This document shows, piece by piece, positions 22,801-30,491 of a stretch of 39,960 nt of DNA. The notes beneath the pieces were generated by a model, which did no database searches, was not told the DNA's origin, and saw only the letters and a program-made list of their open reading frames with translations. The first letter of the stretch is position 1; each line of letters opens with the position of its first letter. The position numbers and the translations under genes are program-made. This stretch comes from Actinobacteria bacterium RBG_16_68_21. GTDB taxonomy: Bacteria > Actinomycetota > Acidimicrobiia > Spongiisociales > UBA11373. The stretch is taken from positions 1 to 39,960 of the forward strand of contig MELR01000010.1 in assembly GCA_001767695.1 (NCBI GenBank), written 5' to 3'.

Positions 22801-24739
22801 TCGTCGGACCGTAATCGGTGACCATGATCGCGGTGTTCACCACCTCCGACACGCCAAAGGGAATCGGGCTGTCGACCACGACCGCGAACTCCGCCACCCG
22901 CGTCGCTCCGGGGCCGATGGTTCCCACCGCCAATCCCCCGGCCGGGGAGTCGGCGTCCAGAGGCGTAGGCGAGAACGGGGCGCCGTCGTCGGGTTTGGTG
23001 GCCCCGTCGAGGATCGTCGAAGAGGCGACGTAGGAGGTCAGCGTCGGTGGGTCGTCGGTGAGCACGACATCGTCCACGGCGACGATCCCCAGGTTCTGCA
23101 TGGTCACCGTGTAGGTGATCTCATCGCCGGCATCGGCGAGTCCGTCGCCGTCCCCGTCGTCGCTGATCACGGACGACTTGGTCATGATGATCTCGGGAAA
23201 GGGCAGGATCGTTGTGCCCATGTCGAGGGCCGGGGATCCGCCGGTGTACCCCGGTCGCTGGCCCCAGGCAGCAGCGAGGCGGGTGCCGTCGAGGGTGTAG
23301 AAGCGGGCGCCGGTGAGGTCACGGTCGCCGCCGGCCGCGGAGGACTCGCTCGGCAGGTAACAGTTCGAGGTGCCGTCGTCGTAGATAGTTATCGACGCAA
23401 AGGCGGTCACGTCACACGAGAAGTCGAAGTGGTTGCCGAGCGCGTCCACCCCGGCGCCTGTCGTCGGATCCCCGTCGCGGTCCACGTAGAGGGTGGTATC
23501 CGCCGACGGGGCGAGCCACACCGGGCTGTAGTTGTTGGTGAGCCCCTCCGACCCGGGGGCATAGGGCACGATCACCGACGGGGTGGTGGCCTGACCGGGG
23601 ACCAGGGTGTAACCCCAGTCGTAGGACGAGGTGCTGCTGCCCTCGGTGGTGATCATCTGGAAGGCGTAGAACGGCTCTCCCCCCTGGCTGGTGAACCTGG
23701 CGCCGGCATCCACCGGCATCAGGTAGGACGCCTGGGCGTGGGCGCCGACCGGTACGGTGTCGATCCCGCCGCCCCCGAGAAGCACGTCGACGGTGATCCC
23801 CCCGGCTCCGGGATTGAAGAGGAAGACCCTGGTGCCGAGAGTGCCGGAATACGATCCGACCGGACTGACGCTCTGATCCGACCAGATCGCGGTCGGATAC
23901 AACTCGAAGAGCCGCGATTCATAAGTAGCCCCGATGTCCCCTGTGGTCACGTACACGGACACGGGTTGGTTGGCGGTGACGACCGCGCCGAGCAGCACGC
24001 CTCCGTTCACCACGTGGGTTTCCCCCTCGGTGAGCGAAAAAGAGGTCTCGTACGACCCATTGGCATCGAGGTCGGCCGACACCGTGGTGCCGGCGGCGGT
24101 CCCCACCACAACCAGGCCGGTGTATTCGAATACCTGGTTGAAGTCGGCGTCCTCTCCTGCCGGGATGTCGAACCGGGTGCCCGACTTGTCGATGTCGAGC
24201 ACCTGGACCCCGCCGGCGAGCAGGGTCCCGGAGTCGGAGGCGTACCCGGTCTGGGTGACGGCGATGGGGGCGGTCGAGACGATCTTGTCCCGGCCGTCGA
24301 AGTAGTTGCCGGCGCCGCGCGCCCCGCCCACGTCGACAGAGACGTTGGATGTCTGCGTCCAGACCTCACCGGCGTCCATCGGCAAGACGAGCGTCGAAGC
24401 CTGGACGGGGGACAGCGCGTCGACCTCGTAGCCGTCCTCGAAATGGTCGTAGTAGACGACATTCCCGTCGGCACCTGAGGTGATCGAGATCGTCGAGATC
24501 ACCGGACTGTCACAACACGCCGGGTCGTCGGCGATGGTGCGCAGGATGCCGATGTACTGCTGTGCCTCATACGGCGTGTAATAGGTCTGGGCAATCGCCG
24601 GGGCGGCTTGGGCCGTCCCAGGGCGGGTCGCCTGGCCGAATACCGCCACTTGTGCGGCGATCGCCACGACGGCGAGCAGCGCACGGCTGATGTGGATGCG
24701 ACGGACCCTCCGGGTTCGCGCGCCCAAGCTCGGGTACAT
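19817..24739 (-). CDS. Giant LPFTG-anchored cell-surface protein
   Basis: About 1640 residues from ATG 24739 (GAGGA upstream); the ORF-track start adds 41 unlikely residues. Order: signal peptide (RRVRRIHISRALLAVVAIAA, ending after AQAAPA); a unique region to about residue 515 (VVYYDHFEDGYEVD, FDGRDKIVSTAPIAVTQTGY) typical of large bacterial surface proteins that precede DUF11 repeats; about six DUF11-like beta-sandwich repeats with DxLP and ITYTV motifs, the last three a tandem near-identical trio; three SdrD-B-like calcium-site repeats from about 1274 (DLDRDGVMDPGEPGLAG, DLDHDPSRDPGEPP, DRDSDGNKNEDEPTLAG); LPFTG at about 1594, a hydrophobic helix and an arginine-rich tail. It should be sortase-linked to the wall as a stalk or adhesin. 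No sortase gene is in the window. Single transcription unit. Confidence 0.88.
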   Translation of the reverse strand: MYPSLGARTRRVRRIHISRALLAVVAIAAQVAVFGQATRPGTAQAAPAIAQTYYTPYEAQQYIGILRTIADDPACCDSPVISTISITSGADGNVVYYDHFEDGYEVDALSPVQASTLVLPMDAGEVWTQTSNVSVDVGGARGAGNYFDGRDKIVSTAPIAVTQTGYASDSGTLLAGGVQVLDIDKSGTRFDIPAGEDADFNQVFEYTGLVVVGTAAGTTVSADLDANGSYETSFSLTEGETHVVNGGVLLGAVVTANQPVSVYVTTGDIGATYESRLFELYPTAIWSDQSVSPVGSYSGTLGTRVFLFNPGAGGITVDVLLGGGGIDTVPVGAHAQASYLMPVDAGARFTSQGGEPFYAFQMITTEGSSTSSYDWGYTLVPGQATTPSVIVPYAPGSEGLTNNYSPVWLAPSADTTLYVDRDGDPTTGAGVDALGNHFDFSCDVTAFASITIYDDGTSNCYLPSESSAAGGDRDLTGARFYTLDGTRLAAAWGQRPGYTGGSPALDMGTTILPFPEIIMTKSSVISDDGDGDGLADAGDEITYTVTMQNLGIVAVDDVVLTDDPPTLTSYVASSTILDGATKPDDGAPFSPTPLDADSPAGGLAVGTIGPGATRVAEFAVVVDSPIPFGVSEVVNTAIMVTDYGPTTATNRRPLDVPPLHIVKSSSVGGGVVGAGDPITYTVRVHNSEDTPQTGVVVTDTLPVGVSYVGGSVAADVAGTPVAAGPPPNLVSGVTIPDDGMLTITFDVTVDSPIPGGTTEFVNTAETYSDQFPAPQSASATDYAETLADLSLTKVDDEVTPLHPGDRLAYTLTVTNAGPDAAVAVVVVDTLPPSVTFVPAASDPSCVEGPVGTLTCLPGDLGVTSVAFDIAVDVGSAVDGVINNTATLSSDTPEGNPGDETDDEGTVVDVPPSISVVKDVSSDWVTEPGETVTFFVTVTNDSIEDVTLTALTDDRFGDLADAGNPAVSANTCPVVGTAIAVGDALSCQFDAFVPGNASGPPHQDVVLASVIDDDGSTDSASDDATVFFLDTASTIAVTKAPSTSSVDEPGDDVTFDVTVTNTSAETLTIDSLVDDVFGDLLDVANPDVSANSCVSLPTTMAAGAAFACSFEAFVAGDASGPDHTDTVTVTGHDDEGDVARDEASATVSFDDVLPAASITKTTSAASVTEPGGTVTFTVTVENLSVEPLTVDALWDDVFGDVLDAGNTDVAANTCPTLPSSLAAGATATCSFQAALTGRYGDPDHVDTVTVTADDEDGNDIEESDSATVAFAPSGSSLTGVVFADLDRDGVMDPGEPGLAGIGVQVTDSGGGGTVTVTTPSNGHWSATVLPGSVDVRVVDATVPAGYDLTTANAHQTVTAVAGVAVPAADIGYGPPPGSISGQVYLDLDHDPSRDPGEPPRAGVTVDLYQSGAVVHSTVTDGEGHYFFANLAPGTYEVRIDRQTALTGLEISIDPDAAVDGRTAAMVIAGSVVNGLDFGYTGTASVGDLVWEDRDSDGNKNEDEPTLAGATITMTWAGPDGVFDTADDYVFPSVITDEFGHYEFATLPPGSYRLEVDSATIGAATHATTPTVMTIDLTAGNAVLTADFGFELEAALPFTGIAADQFLIAAAVLLLLGAAVLVDGHRRERRWDLAIWRVSGRR
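20940..22012 (-). repeat. Three tandem ~110-residue DUF11-like modules
   Basis: Inside the surface-protein gene, modules starting SISVVKDVSS, STIAVTKAPS and ASITKTTSAA share EPGxxVTFxVTV, a DDxFGDxxDxxN segment and a SANTC/SANSC cysteine paired with a later C(Q/S)F. They look like recent internal duplications and could vary in number between strains. Confidence 0.7.
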
Positions 24740-24946
24740 CTGCGTCCTCGGCTTCGTAGCGGATCTTGTCCGCGATTGACCGAGAGCATCGGAAGGTCGG
24801 TGAGGACGCTTGACAGATACCAGCGAAAGGCCAAGAGCGATCAGCGAAACCGTCGGCGGCACACCCGGGACACCAGAGAACGCCCATCGCAGGCCGAGCG
24901 CAGCGAGGCCGCTCGCGGGCTCACGCAGTGAGGCCTATCGCGGCGC

Positions 24947-25729
24947 CTACCTCCCGAACCGCCGCTCGCGTCTCGTGAAGTCGCGCAGCGCCCTGAGGAA
25001 GTCGACGCGGCGGAAACCCGGCCAGTGCACGTCCACGAAGGAGTACTCGGCGTAGGCCGCCTGCCAGAGGAGGAATCCCGACAACCGGGACTCGCCGCTG
25101 GTGCGGATCACCAGGTCGGGATCGGGGAGATCGGCGGTGTAGAGGTGGGAGGCGATCGCGGCAGCGTCGATGGCGCCGGCCAGCTCCTCCGATTGCAGGC
25201 CGTCGGCCGCCAACTTGCCCACCAGGTCACGCACTGCGTCCACGATCTCCTGGCGCCCACCGTAGGCCAGGGCGATCGTGAGCCTTCGCCCGCCGCGGGA
25301 CGATCCGGCGGCAAGCCCCTCCGCCGCCTCCCGGAGGCGATCGGGAAGAAGGTGCAGACTTCCCACGACCCCCACCCGCAGGTCGGGGCCGGCTGCCTCC
25401 CCCAGCCGGTCGAACAGGTCGATGAGCACGTCGTAGTAGGGATCAAGCTCGGCGGCGGGGCGTGCCAGGTTTTCCTGGGAGAGCAGCCAGCAGGTGAGCG
25501 CCGGCACCTCCAATTCGCGGCACCAGCCGAGGAACTCGACGAACTTGTCCATCCCCGCTCGGTAGGACGAGGCGTAGTCGGGAAGCCCGGCGAGGCGAGC
25601 GAACCGCCGGTGGCCGTCGTGGATCACACCGATGTGCCGGGGGAGTCGCCCTCGATCGAGGGACCGCAACAGATGCTTCTCGTACAGCCGGTAGAGCGGT
25701 CGAGTCAACGCGCTGCTGGTGCCGTTCAC
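24947..25729 (-). CDS. cis-Prenyltransferase (UppS/short-chain Z-isoprenyl synthase family)
   Basis: 260 residues from GTG 25729, preceded by AGGAG. Family signatures: the P-loop-like IGVIHDGHRRFAR with catalytic Asp38, YGGRQEIVDAVRDL, and DLVIRTSGESRLSGFLLWQAAYAEYSF. It condenses isopentenyl diphosphate with allylic diphosphates to make Z-prenyl chains for cell-wall carrier lipids. The usual DGNRRW is DGHRRF here, changing the conserved Asn next to the catalytic Asp. Actinobacteria often have two such enzymes, one making short-chain Z,E-farnesyl diphosphate; which role this one has is not decidable. Starts 19 nt after the metalloprotease stop. Confidence 0.88.
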   Translation of the reverse strand: MNGTSSALTRPLYRLYEKHLLRSLDRGRLPRHIGVIHDGHRRFARLAGLPDYASSYRAGMDKFVEFLGWCRELEVPALTCWLLSQENLARPAAELDPYYDVLIDLFDRLGEAAGPDLRVGVVGSLHLLPDRLREAAEGLAAGSSRGGRRLTIALAYGGRQEIVDAVRDLVGKLAADGLQSEELAGAIDAAAIASHLYTADLPDPDLVIRTSGESRLSGFLLWQAAYAEYSFVDVHWPGFRRVDFLRALRDFTRRERRFGR

Positions 25730-25748
25730 CGGGATCTGCTCCTGCGGG

Positions 25749-27338
25749 TCATCCGGACAGTCCGCAGGCGTCCGTGCCGCCGAAGAAGCCGTCCTTGAAT
25801 GCCTGGAACCGCTCGAAGGCTCCGGCCCCCGTGCCTTGTTCGCCCGGTGTCGCCGACAGCGTGAGGAATCCGGCGATACCCTCTTCGAGGTCCCCGGCGG
25901 AGAGATACAGCTCCATGGGATTCCCGTCGACGGTGAGGCCGGCGGTCCACGTCCCGCTGAGGCAGTCGGCCTGCAGTTGAGCCTCCACCCCTTCGGTGGC
26001 GAGCCCCGCCCTTGCCTGCACCGCATGCCCCCATTGCGTCGCCAGGACGAGACCTACGGCGAAGTCCCCGATCTCGGTGTAGAGGCCGGGGAACAAAGTC
26101 TCGTCGTCCCACGCCACGTAGTCGTCGGGCGGGCAATAGAACGCATTGCCCTCATAGAACGATGGATCGGCGGTAAAGCCTCCGCATGCGGGGAGCGAAC
26201 CGGATGACGGCAGGTAGGGAATCAACCGGGATACCGGGCTCCAAGCCCCTCCGAAGACCTCGGGATAGACGATGCTCCAGTACGTGTCGAGCGCGGCAGT
26301 GAGTGTTGGCGTCACCTCGGACAGGGGCAGGTCACGGCCTTGTGACGGGTCGTCGCCCGACTGGAGATCGATGAACACGACCGGGGGCTGTTGCGTCTCA
26401 TAGGTCGCGCAGCGGGCAACTCCGTCGTTGAAGCCATCGAAGAACGCGCTCAGTCGGTCGAAGGACCCGCCGTGGGCGTCGGGTCCGCCGGGAGCCGTGC
26501 CCAGTCCATCGCCGATCAGAAGGAAGCCGGCCATCGCCTCCTCCAGATCACCCGGTTCGAGTCGAAGGATGTCGCTCTCGTCGGCGGCGATCCTCCCGGT
26601 CCATGCCCCCGCGAAGCAGTCTGCCTGCAGTTCGGAAATGATCGTCGGCTGGTTGAGGGAGTCGAAGCCGTACCGGTTCTGCACGGCATGACCCCACTCG
26701 TGGGCGAGGACCAGCGCCACGGTGAAGTCGCCGAACTCCTGGAACAGAGGTGCGATGAGTCCTTCGGCGTCCCACTGGATCGTGTCGTCCTCTCCGCAGT
26801 AGAAGGCGTTCTGCTCGTACTCGCGACGCTGCATGGATCCCCCGCATTGGGGACGGTCTCCCTGGGAGATGAAGTACGGACCGAGGCCGGCCAGCGTCGG
26901 GAACTCAATCCCCCACTGCACCGGCATCATCGCGGTCCAGAACTCCTCGAGGTCGACGATGGTGGCGTTCACGATCTCCTCGACGGTGGTGATCGGCGTG
27001 AAGTCGCCACCGGCGATGGTGGTTCCCGTCGAATCCCCGCGCAGACAGATTTCGATCACCGCCTGCGCCGTGGGGTCCGAACCGATGTCGACCTCGTTCA
27101 TGGCGATGAAATCGTCGACGGTCAGCCTCGCCTGGAACTCGTCGATGGTGCAGCGACAGAACGACTCCCCCGATGTCGGGGAGCAGCCACCCAGGTAGGC
27201 GTCTACCACCTCCTGCGGGTAGGCGGCGCCCGGCCCGGCGACCGTCGTCGTCGAGGCGACAACCGGCTCGGCGGTGTCGTCACCGCAGGCGGCAAACGCC
27301 AGCGCCGTTGCCACCGCGATGGCGACCAGGCGCCTCAT
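25749..27338 (-). CDS. Tandem YpfJ-like zinc metalloprotease lipoprotein, second domain inactive
   Basis: 529 residues from ATG 27338. Lipobox LAFAAC anchors it outside the membrane. After a cysteine-bearing N-terminal segment (CSPTSGESFCRC) come two homologous halves of the putative neutral zinc metallopeptidase (YpfJ) type. In half one, HEWGH (213-217) and ELQADC supply the zinc ligands and catalytic Glu. In half two the equivalent is TQWGH (434-438) with QLQADC, so the first His and the catalytic Glu are lost while the rest of the fold (CGGxxxxPxxYExNAFYCPxDD) stays conserved. Probably one active and one structural or binding domain. The start overlaps the upstream gene (ATGA). Confidence 0.85.
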   Translation of the reverse strand: MRRLVAIAVATALAFAACGDDTAEPVVASTTTVAGPGAAYPQEVVDAYLGGCSPTSGESFCRCTIDEFQARLTVDDFIAMNEVDIGSDPTAQAVIEICLRGDSTGTTIAGGDFTPITTVEEIVNATIVDLEEFWTAMMPVQWGIEFPTLAGLGPYFISQGDRPQCGGSMQRREYEQNAFYCGEDDTIQWDAEGLIAPLFQEFGDFTVALVLAHEWGHAVQNRYGFDSLNQPTIISELQADCFAGAWTGRIAADESDILRLEPGDLEEAMAGFLLIGDGLGTAPGGPDAHGGSFDRLSAFFDGFNDGVARCATYETQQPPVVFIDLQSGDDPSQGRDLPLSEVTPTLTAALDTYWSIVYPEVFGGAWSPVSRLIPYLPSSGSLPACGGFTADPSFYEGNAFYCPPDDYVAWDDETLFPGLYTEIGDFAVGLVLATQWGHAVQARAGLATEGVEAQLQADCLSGTWTAGLTVDGNPMELYLSAGDLEEGIAGFLTLSATPGEQGTGAGAFERFQAFKDGFFGGTDACGLSG

Positions 27339-27697
27339 CGCCACCGCCCCCTCCAACCCCGCCACGGGCCCGGCCGCGGCGCCGTGTCCAGGATCCGGGT
27401 CGCCGGCAGCGAGGTCTCGAGCACGGCGTCGAGGCGTTCCACCAGCCACTGATCAAACGGGTCCGACGACGACCGCAGGCTCGCCAGGGCCGCCTCGGGA
27501 TCGTGCGCCTCGGTGAACACCACCGCGAGGGATTCGCGGTCGCGTTCCACCAGCGAGACCACCTGGCGGGTCACGCCCCGCCGACGTTGCGATTGGGCCC
27601 ACTCGACGCGGCGGGCGCCCATCAGCTCGGCGTGCAGCGCCCGCCACTCGTCCGCTTTGCCCGGCGCAATCGGGGTGAGGCTGAGAACCGCCGCCAC
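27335..27697 (-). CDS. Small DUF6176-like protein
   Basis: 120 residues from GTG 27697 with TGGAGG 4-5 nt upstream. LTPIAPGKADEWRALHAELMGARRVEWAQSQRRRGVTRQVVSLVE resembles small dimeric alpha+beta-barrel (ferredoxin-like) proteins annotated DUF6176; recognition is by pattern only. The C-terminal tail is Pro/Arg/Trp-rich (RPGPWRGWRGRWR), unusual for the family. Translationally coupled to the metalloprotease gene; function unknown. Confidence 0.55.
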   Translation of the reverse strand: MAAVLSLTPIAPGKADEWRALHAELMGARRVEWAQSQRRRGVTRQVVSLVERDRESLAVVFTEAHDPEAALASLRSSSDPFDQWLVERLDAVLETSLPATRILDTAPRPGPWRGWRGRWR

Positions 27698-27746
27698 GAG
27701 ACCTCCAGGGAGTACGGGCTGGAAACAGTAGCGAGGCCCTCAGATA

Positions 27747-28889
27747 TCAGGTGGTGAGGGTTCGGTACATGGCGACCAGTCGCCGGGCCCACGCTCCGCC
27801 GTCGAACTCCTGATCGAATCGCTCTCTTGCAGCCTTGCCCATCCACCGTCTCGAGTCACCGTCGTCGGCGAGAGACCCGATGGCTGCGGCGAGTGAAACG
27901 GGATCTCCCGGTGGGACGAGTACCCCTGCTCCGGGCACCACGATCTCGGGGATTCCGCCGACATCTGAGGCGACCGTCGGTATTCCCGCGGCGAGAGCCT
28001 GGATCAGTGCCGTGGGCAGCGCGTCGAACAGCGCCGGGTGTACCACCAGATCGGAAGCTGCCAGCAGGCGTGGCACGTCATCGCGGAAGCCGGTGAAGAC
28101 GATGCGTTCCGCGGGAAGCGCCGCGGCCCGGCGGCGGATGTCTGGCATGTTCGGACCGTCACCGACGATCACGAAGACGACCCCGTCCACCGCGGCTGCC
28201 GCTTCCATCAGCACGTCGTGACCCTTCCCGGGACGGAGCACCGCCACCGTGGTCGCCACCACGGCATCCTCTGGCACTCCGATCTCGGCTCGGATCTCCG
28301 CACACTCGGCGGGCTCGAAGCGGCCGGGATCGGGGACTCCGTTTCGCAATGTCACCACCCGCTCGGGTCTCTCCGGGAAGGTTGCCAGATACCACGAGCG
28401 GAGAGCATCCGACACCGCGATGGTCAATGCCGCCGATCGCATCCGCCGATGAGCGGCCCAATCGCGTTTGCGGGCGGCCAGGCCACCGACGCGGTCCTCG
28501 ATCACGTGGAGGGTGGACACGTGAGGCACGCCGATCTTGCCGGCAACCCGACCGGCGACGACGTCGGCGTGCTTCAGGTGGGAGTGGAGAACGTCCGGGG
28601 CCAGGCGATCGATCAGCCCCGTGAGGCGGCGGGGTCCCCGCGGATCCCACCAGCCGGCGAGGTCGAGGGAGCGCACGTCCACACCGGCGGCCCGCAACAT
28701 GCCCGCATACCGGTGATCGCCGAGCGGCATCATGCTGACCACCGACAGGTCCATCTCCGCCTGCGCCGCCACCCGGGCAAGATCCACCAGGACGTGCTCC
28801 GCTCCTCCCGGGGCGAGATGGTGGATTAGATGACACGCCCTCACCGGGCGCGGGGAGTCGCTCACCCGAGGAACATCGGCAGCGGCCAT
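27747..28889 (-). CDS. Family 4 glycosyltransferase
   Basis: About 380 residues. GT-B fold: CHLIHHLAPGGAEHVLVDLAR at the N-terminus, the donor-side segment VAVLRPGKGHDVLMEAAAAV, VGDGPNMPDIRR, ERIVFTGFRDDVPRLLAASDLVVHPALFDALPTALIQALAAGIPTVAS and the EIV acidic position in GGIPEIV. It transfers a sugar from a nucleotide donor, probably to a cell-envelope glycan or lipid; acceptor unknown. ATG 28889 is preferred; GTG 28919 in the ORF track would begin within heptamer array R9. Neither start has a clear ribosome site. Confidence 0.87.
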   Translation of the reverse strand: MAAADVPRVSDSPRPVRACHLIHHLAPGGAEHVLVDLARVAAQAEMDLSVVSMMPLGDHRYAGMLRAAGVDVRSLDLAGWWDPRGPRRLTGLIDRLAPDVLHSHLKHADVVAGRVAGKIGVPHVSTLHVIEDRVGGLAARKRDWAAHRRMRSAALTIAVSDALRSWYLATFPERPERVVTLRNGVPDPGRFEPAECAEIRAEIGVPEDAVVATTVAVLRPGKGHDVLMEAAAAVDGVVFVIVGDGPNMPDIRRRAAALPAERIVFTGFRDDVPRLLAASDLVVHPALFDALPTALIQALAAGIPTVASDVGGIPEIVVPGAGVLVPPGDPVSLAAAIGSLADDGDSRRWMGKAARERFDQEFDGGAWARRLVAMYRTLTT

Positions 28890-28912
28890 CGGGGTCTGAA
28901 GTGGACACGAAG

Positions 28913-29003
28913 CCCGCACCCGCTGCCCGCTGCCCGCAAGTCAAGGACGCGCTGCCCGGTAGCCGGAAGCCGGTTGCGGGGTAGCCGGTCGCGCGGGTAG
29001 CCG
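28913..29003. repeat. Heptamer array R9, head-to-head
   Basis: Thirteen in-phase units between divergent genes: CCGCTGC twice and CCGCAAG on the left, then GCCGGAA, GCCGGTT, GCGGGGT, AGCCGGT on the right, roughly inverted relative to the left. The CCCGCAAG box is again at the turn. Confidence 0.8.
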
Positions 29004-29030
29004 GCCGCGGACTAGCGCTTGCTTCGCGCC

Positions 29031-29036
29031 TAGATT
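29031..29036 (+). promoter_or_regulatory. -10 box of the SDR gene
   Basis: TAGATT, 9 nt before ATG 29046: leaderless or a leader of one or two bases. Confidence 0.5.
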
Positions 29037-29045
29037 CGCGCGCCC

Positions 29046-30491
29046 ATGCGCGTTCTCGTCACCGGCGCCACCGGCTACATCGGAGGACGCGTCGTCCCCA
29101 GGTTGCTCGACGCCGGCTATGAGGTCAGGTGTCTCGCCCGTACCCCGGCGAAGCTTGCCCTCCATCCGTGGAGACATCGGGTCGAAGTGGTGGAGGGTGA
29201 CCTTCTCGATCCCGCGTCTGTGAAGGAAGCGGTATCGGGGTGCGAGGCGGCGCTGTATCTGGTCCACTCGATGGCAGCGGGAAAGGACTTCGCCCACCTC
29301 GATCGAATTGCCGCCTCCAATTTCCGGGCGGCCGCCGCCGACGCCGGCCTGCGCCGCATCGTCTACCTCGGAGGGCTCGGCTCCGACGATGCCGAGCACT
29401 CCCCCCACCTGAGCAGCCGCCACGAAGTGGGCAGCATCCTCGCTTCCGGAGCGACCCCGGTCACCGAGGTGCGGGCCGCAGTGATCATCGGATCCGGCTC
29501 CCTCTCCTTTGAAATGCTGCGCTCCCTCACCGAGGTCCTCCCGGTGATGACGACCCCGAAGTGGGTTCGGACCAGGTGCCAGCCGATCGCGGTGCGTGAC
29601 ATCCTCCAGATCCTTCTCAGCGCCCTGGCGGACACCTCGGCCTCCTTCCGGGTGCTCGAGGCCGGCGGGCCCGACGTTCTCACCTACGAGACGATGATGC
29701 AGATCTACGCCGAAGAGGCCGGGCTGCGGAGGAGGCTTCTCATCCCGGTGCCACTGCTCACCCCGCGACTCTCCTCGCTGTGGATCGGCCTGGTTACGCC
29801 CCTTCCTCCCAAGGTGGCCCGGCCACTTGTGGAGAGCCTTCGCTCCGAGGTGATCGTGACCAACCCGCAGACCCTCGTCCCGTTCGAACTGACGCCCTAT
29901 CGCCAGGCCGTTCGACGCGCCTTGAGCCGGCTCCCCGGCGGGGTGATCACCCGCTGGAGCGACGCCGATTCGCAGCCGGCGGCACCGAGCCCGGCGGACC
30001 CGGCGTGGTCGGGCGGGACCGTGTTCATGGACCGCCAGGTGATGCCCACCGAGACCGGCGCCGACCACCTCTTCTGGGCGTTCAGCCGCATCGGCGGCGG
30101 GGTCGGCTACTACGGGCTCGACTGGGCATGGCGGATTCGCGGCCTGCTCGATCGATTGGTCGGGGGAGTCGGGCTGCGCCGGGGCCGTCGCCACCCCACC
30201 GAGGTGCGCACCGGAGAGGCGGTCGACTTCTGGCGGGTCGAGGATGTCGTCCCCGGCCGCAGCCTCAGGCTCCGAGCAGAGATGCGGCTCCCCGGTGACG
30301 CTTGGTTGGAGTGGGAGGTCCGCGACACGGAGTTCGGCGCCGATCTCATCCAGACGGCCTGGTTCCGCCCCCGGGGCCTCGCCGGCCGCGTGTACTGGTA
30401 CTCCTTCCTGATACCCCACCGCGTCGTATTCCCCCGCATGGCGCATCGCATTGCCGCCGCAGCCGAAGAGAGAGGGTTTGCCTGTCGGTGA
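29046..30491 (+). CDS. SDR-type NAD(P)-binding protein with DUF2867
   Basis: 481 residues. Residues 1-250 are an atypical SDR domain with TGATGYIGG as the dinucleotide loop and IVYLGGLGSDD; the usual YxxxK pair is not evident. The C-terminal 150 residues (VFMDRQVMPTETGADHLFWAFSRIGGGVGYYGLDWAW, EWEVRD, WFRPRGLAGRVYWYSFLIPH) are DUF2867. Such fusions often sit with DUF1295 genes in clusters concerned with lipid or ubiquinone-like redox chemistry; exact reaction unknown. Its stop overlaps the next start (GTGA). Confidence 0.88.
   Translation: MRVLVTGATGYIGGRVVPRLLDAGYEVRCLARTPAKLALHPWRHRVEVVEGDLLDPASVKEAVSGCEAALYLVHSMAAGKDFAHLDRIAASNFRAAAADAGLRRIVYLGGLGSDDAEHSPHLSSRHEVGSILASGATPVTEVRAAVIIGSGSLSFEMLRSLTEVLPVMTTPKWVRTRCQPIAVRDILQILLSALADTSASFRVLEAGGPDVLTYETMMQIYAEEAGLRRRLLIPVPLLTPRLSSLWIGLVTPLPPKVARPLVESLRSEVIVTNPQTLVPFELTPYRQAVRRALSRLPGGVITRWSDADSQPAAPSPADPAWSGGTVFMDRQVMPTETGADHLFWAFSRIGGGVGYYGLDWAWRIRGLLDRLVGGVGLRRGRRHPTEVRTGEAVDFWRVEDVVPGRSLRLRAEMRLPGDAWLEWEVRDTEFGADLIQTAWFRPRGLAGRVYWYSFLIPHRVVFPRMAHRIAAAAEERGFACR

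Noticed and set aside
21011-24478. 1155-codon plus-strand ORF opposite the surface-protein gene
   Set aside because: It is the antisense shadow of a GC-rich, low-complexity gene; the translation is Gly/Arg/Val/His-rich with no domain, and the minus-strand product has signal peptide, repeats and LPFTG anchor.
24870-24945. Thirteenth heptamer array downstream of the cis-prenyltransferase
   Set aside because: The segment has GAGCGCAGCGAGGC-type short inverted repeats, but 7-nt phasing is weak; I could not separate it from chance in GC-rich DNA.
28941-30446. 501-codon minus-strand ORF opposite the SDR/DUF2867 gene
   Set aside because: Antisense shadow; no domain, His/Gly/Arg-rich composition.
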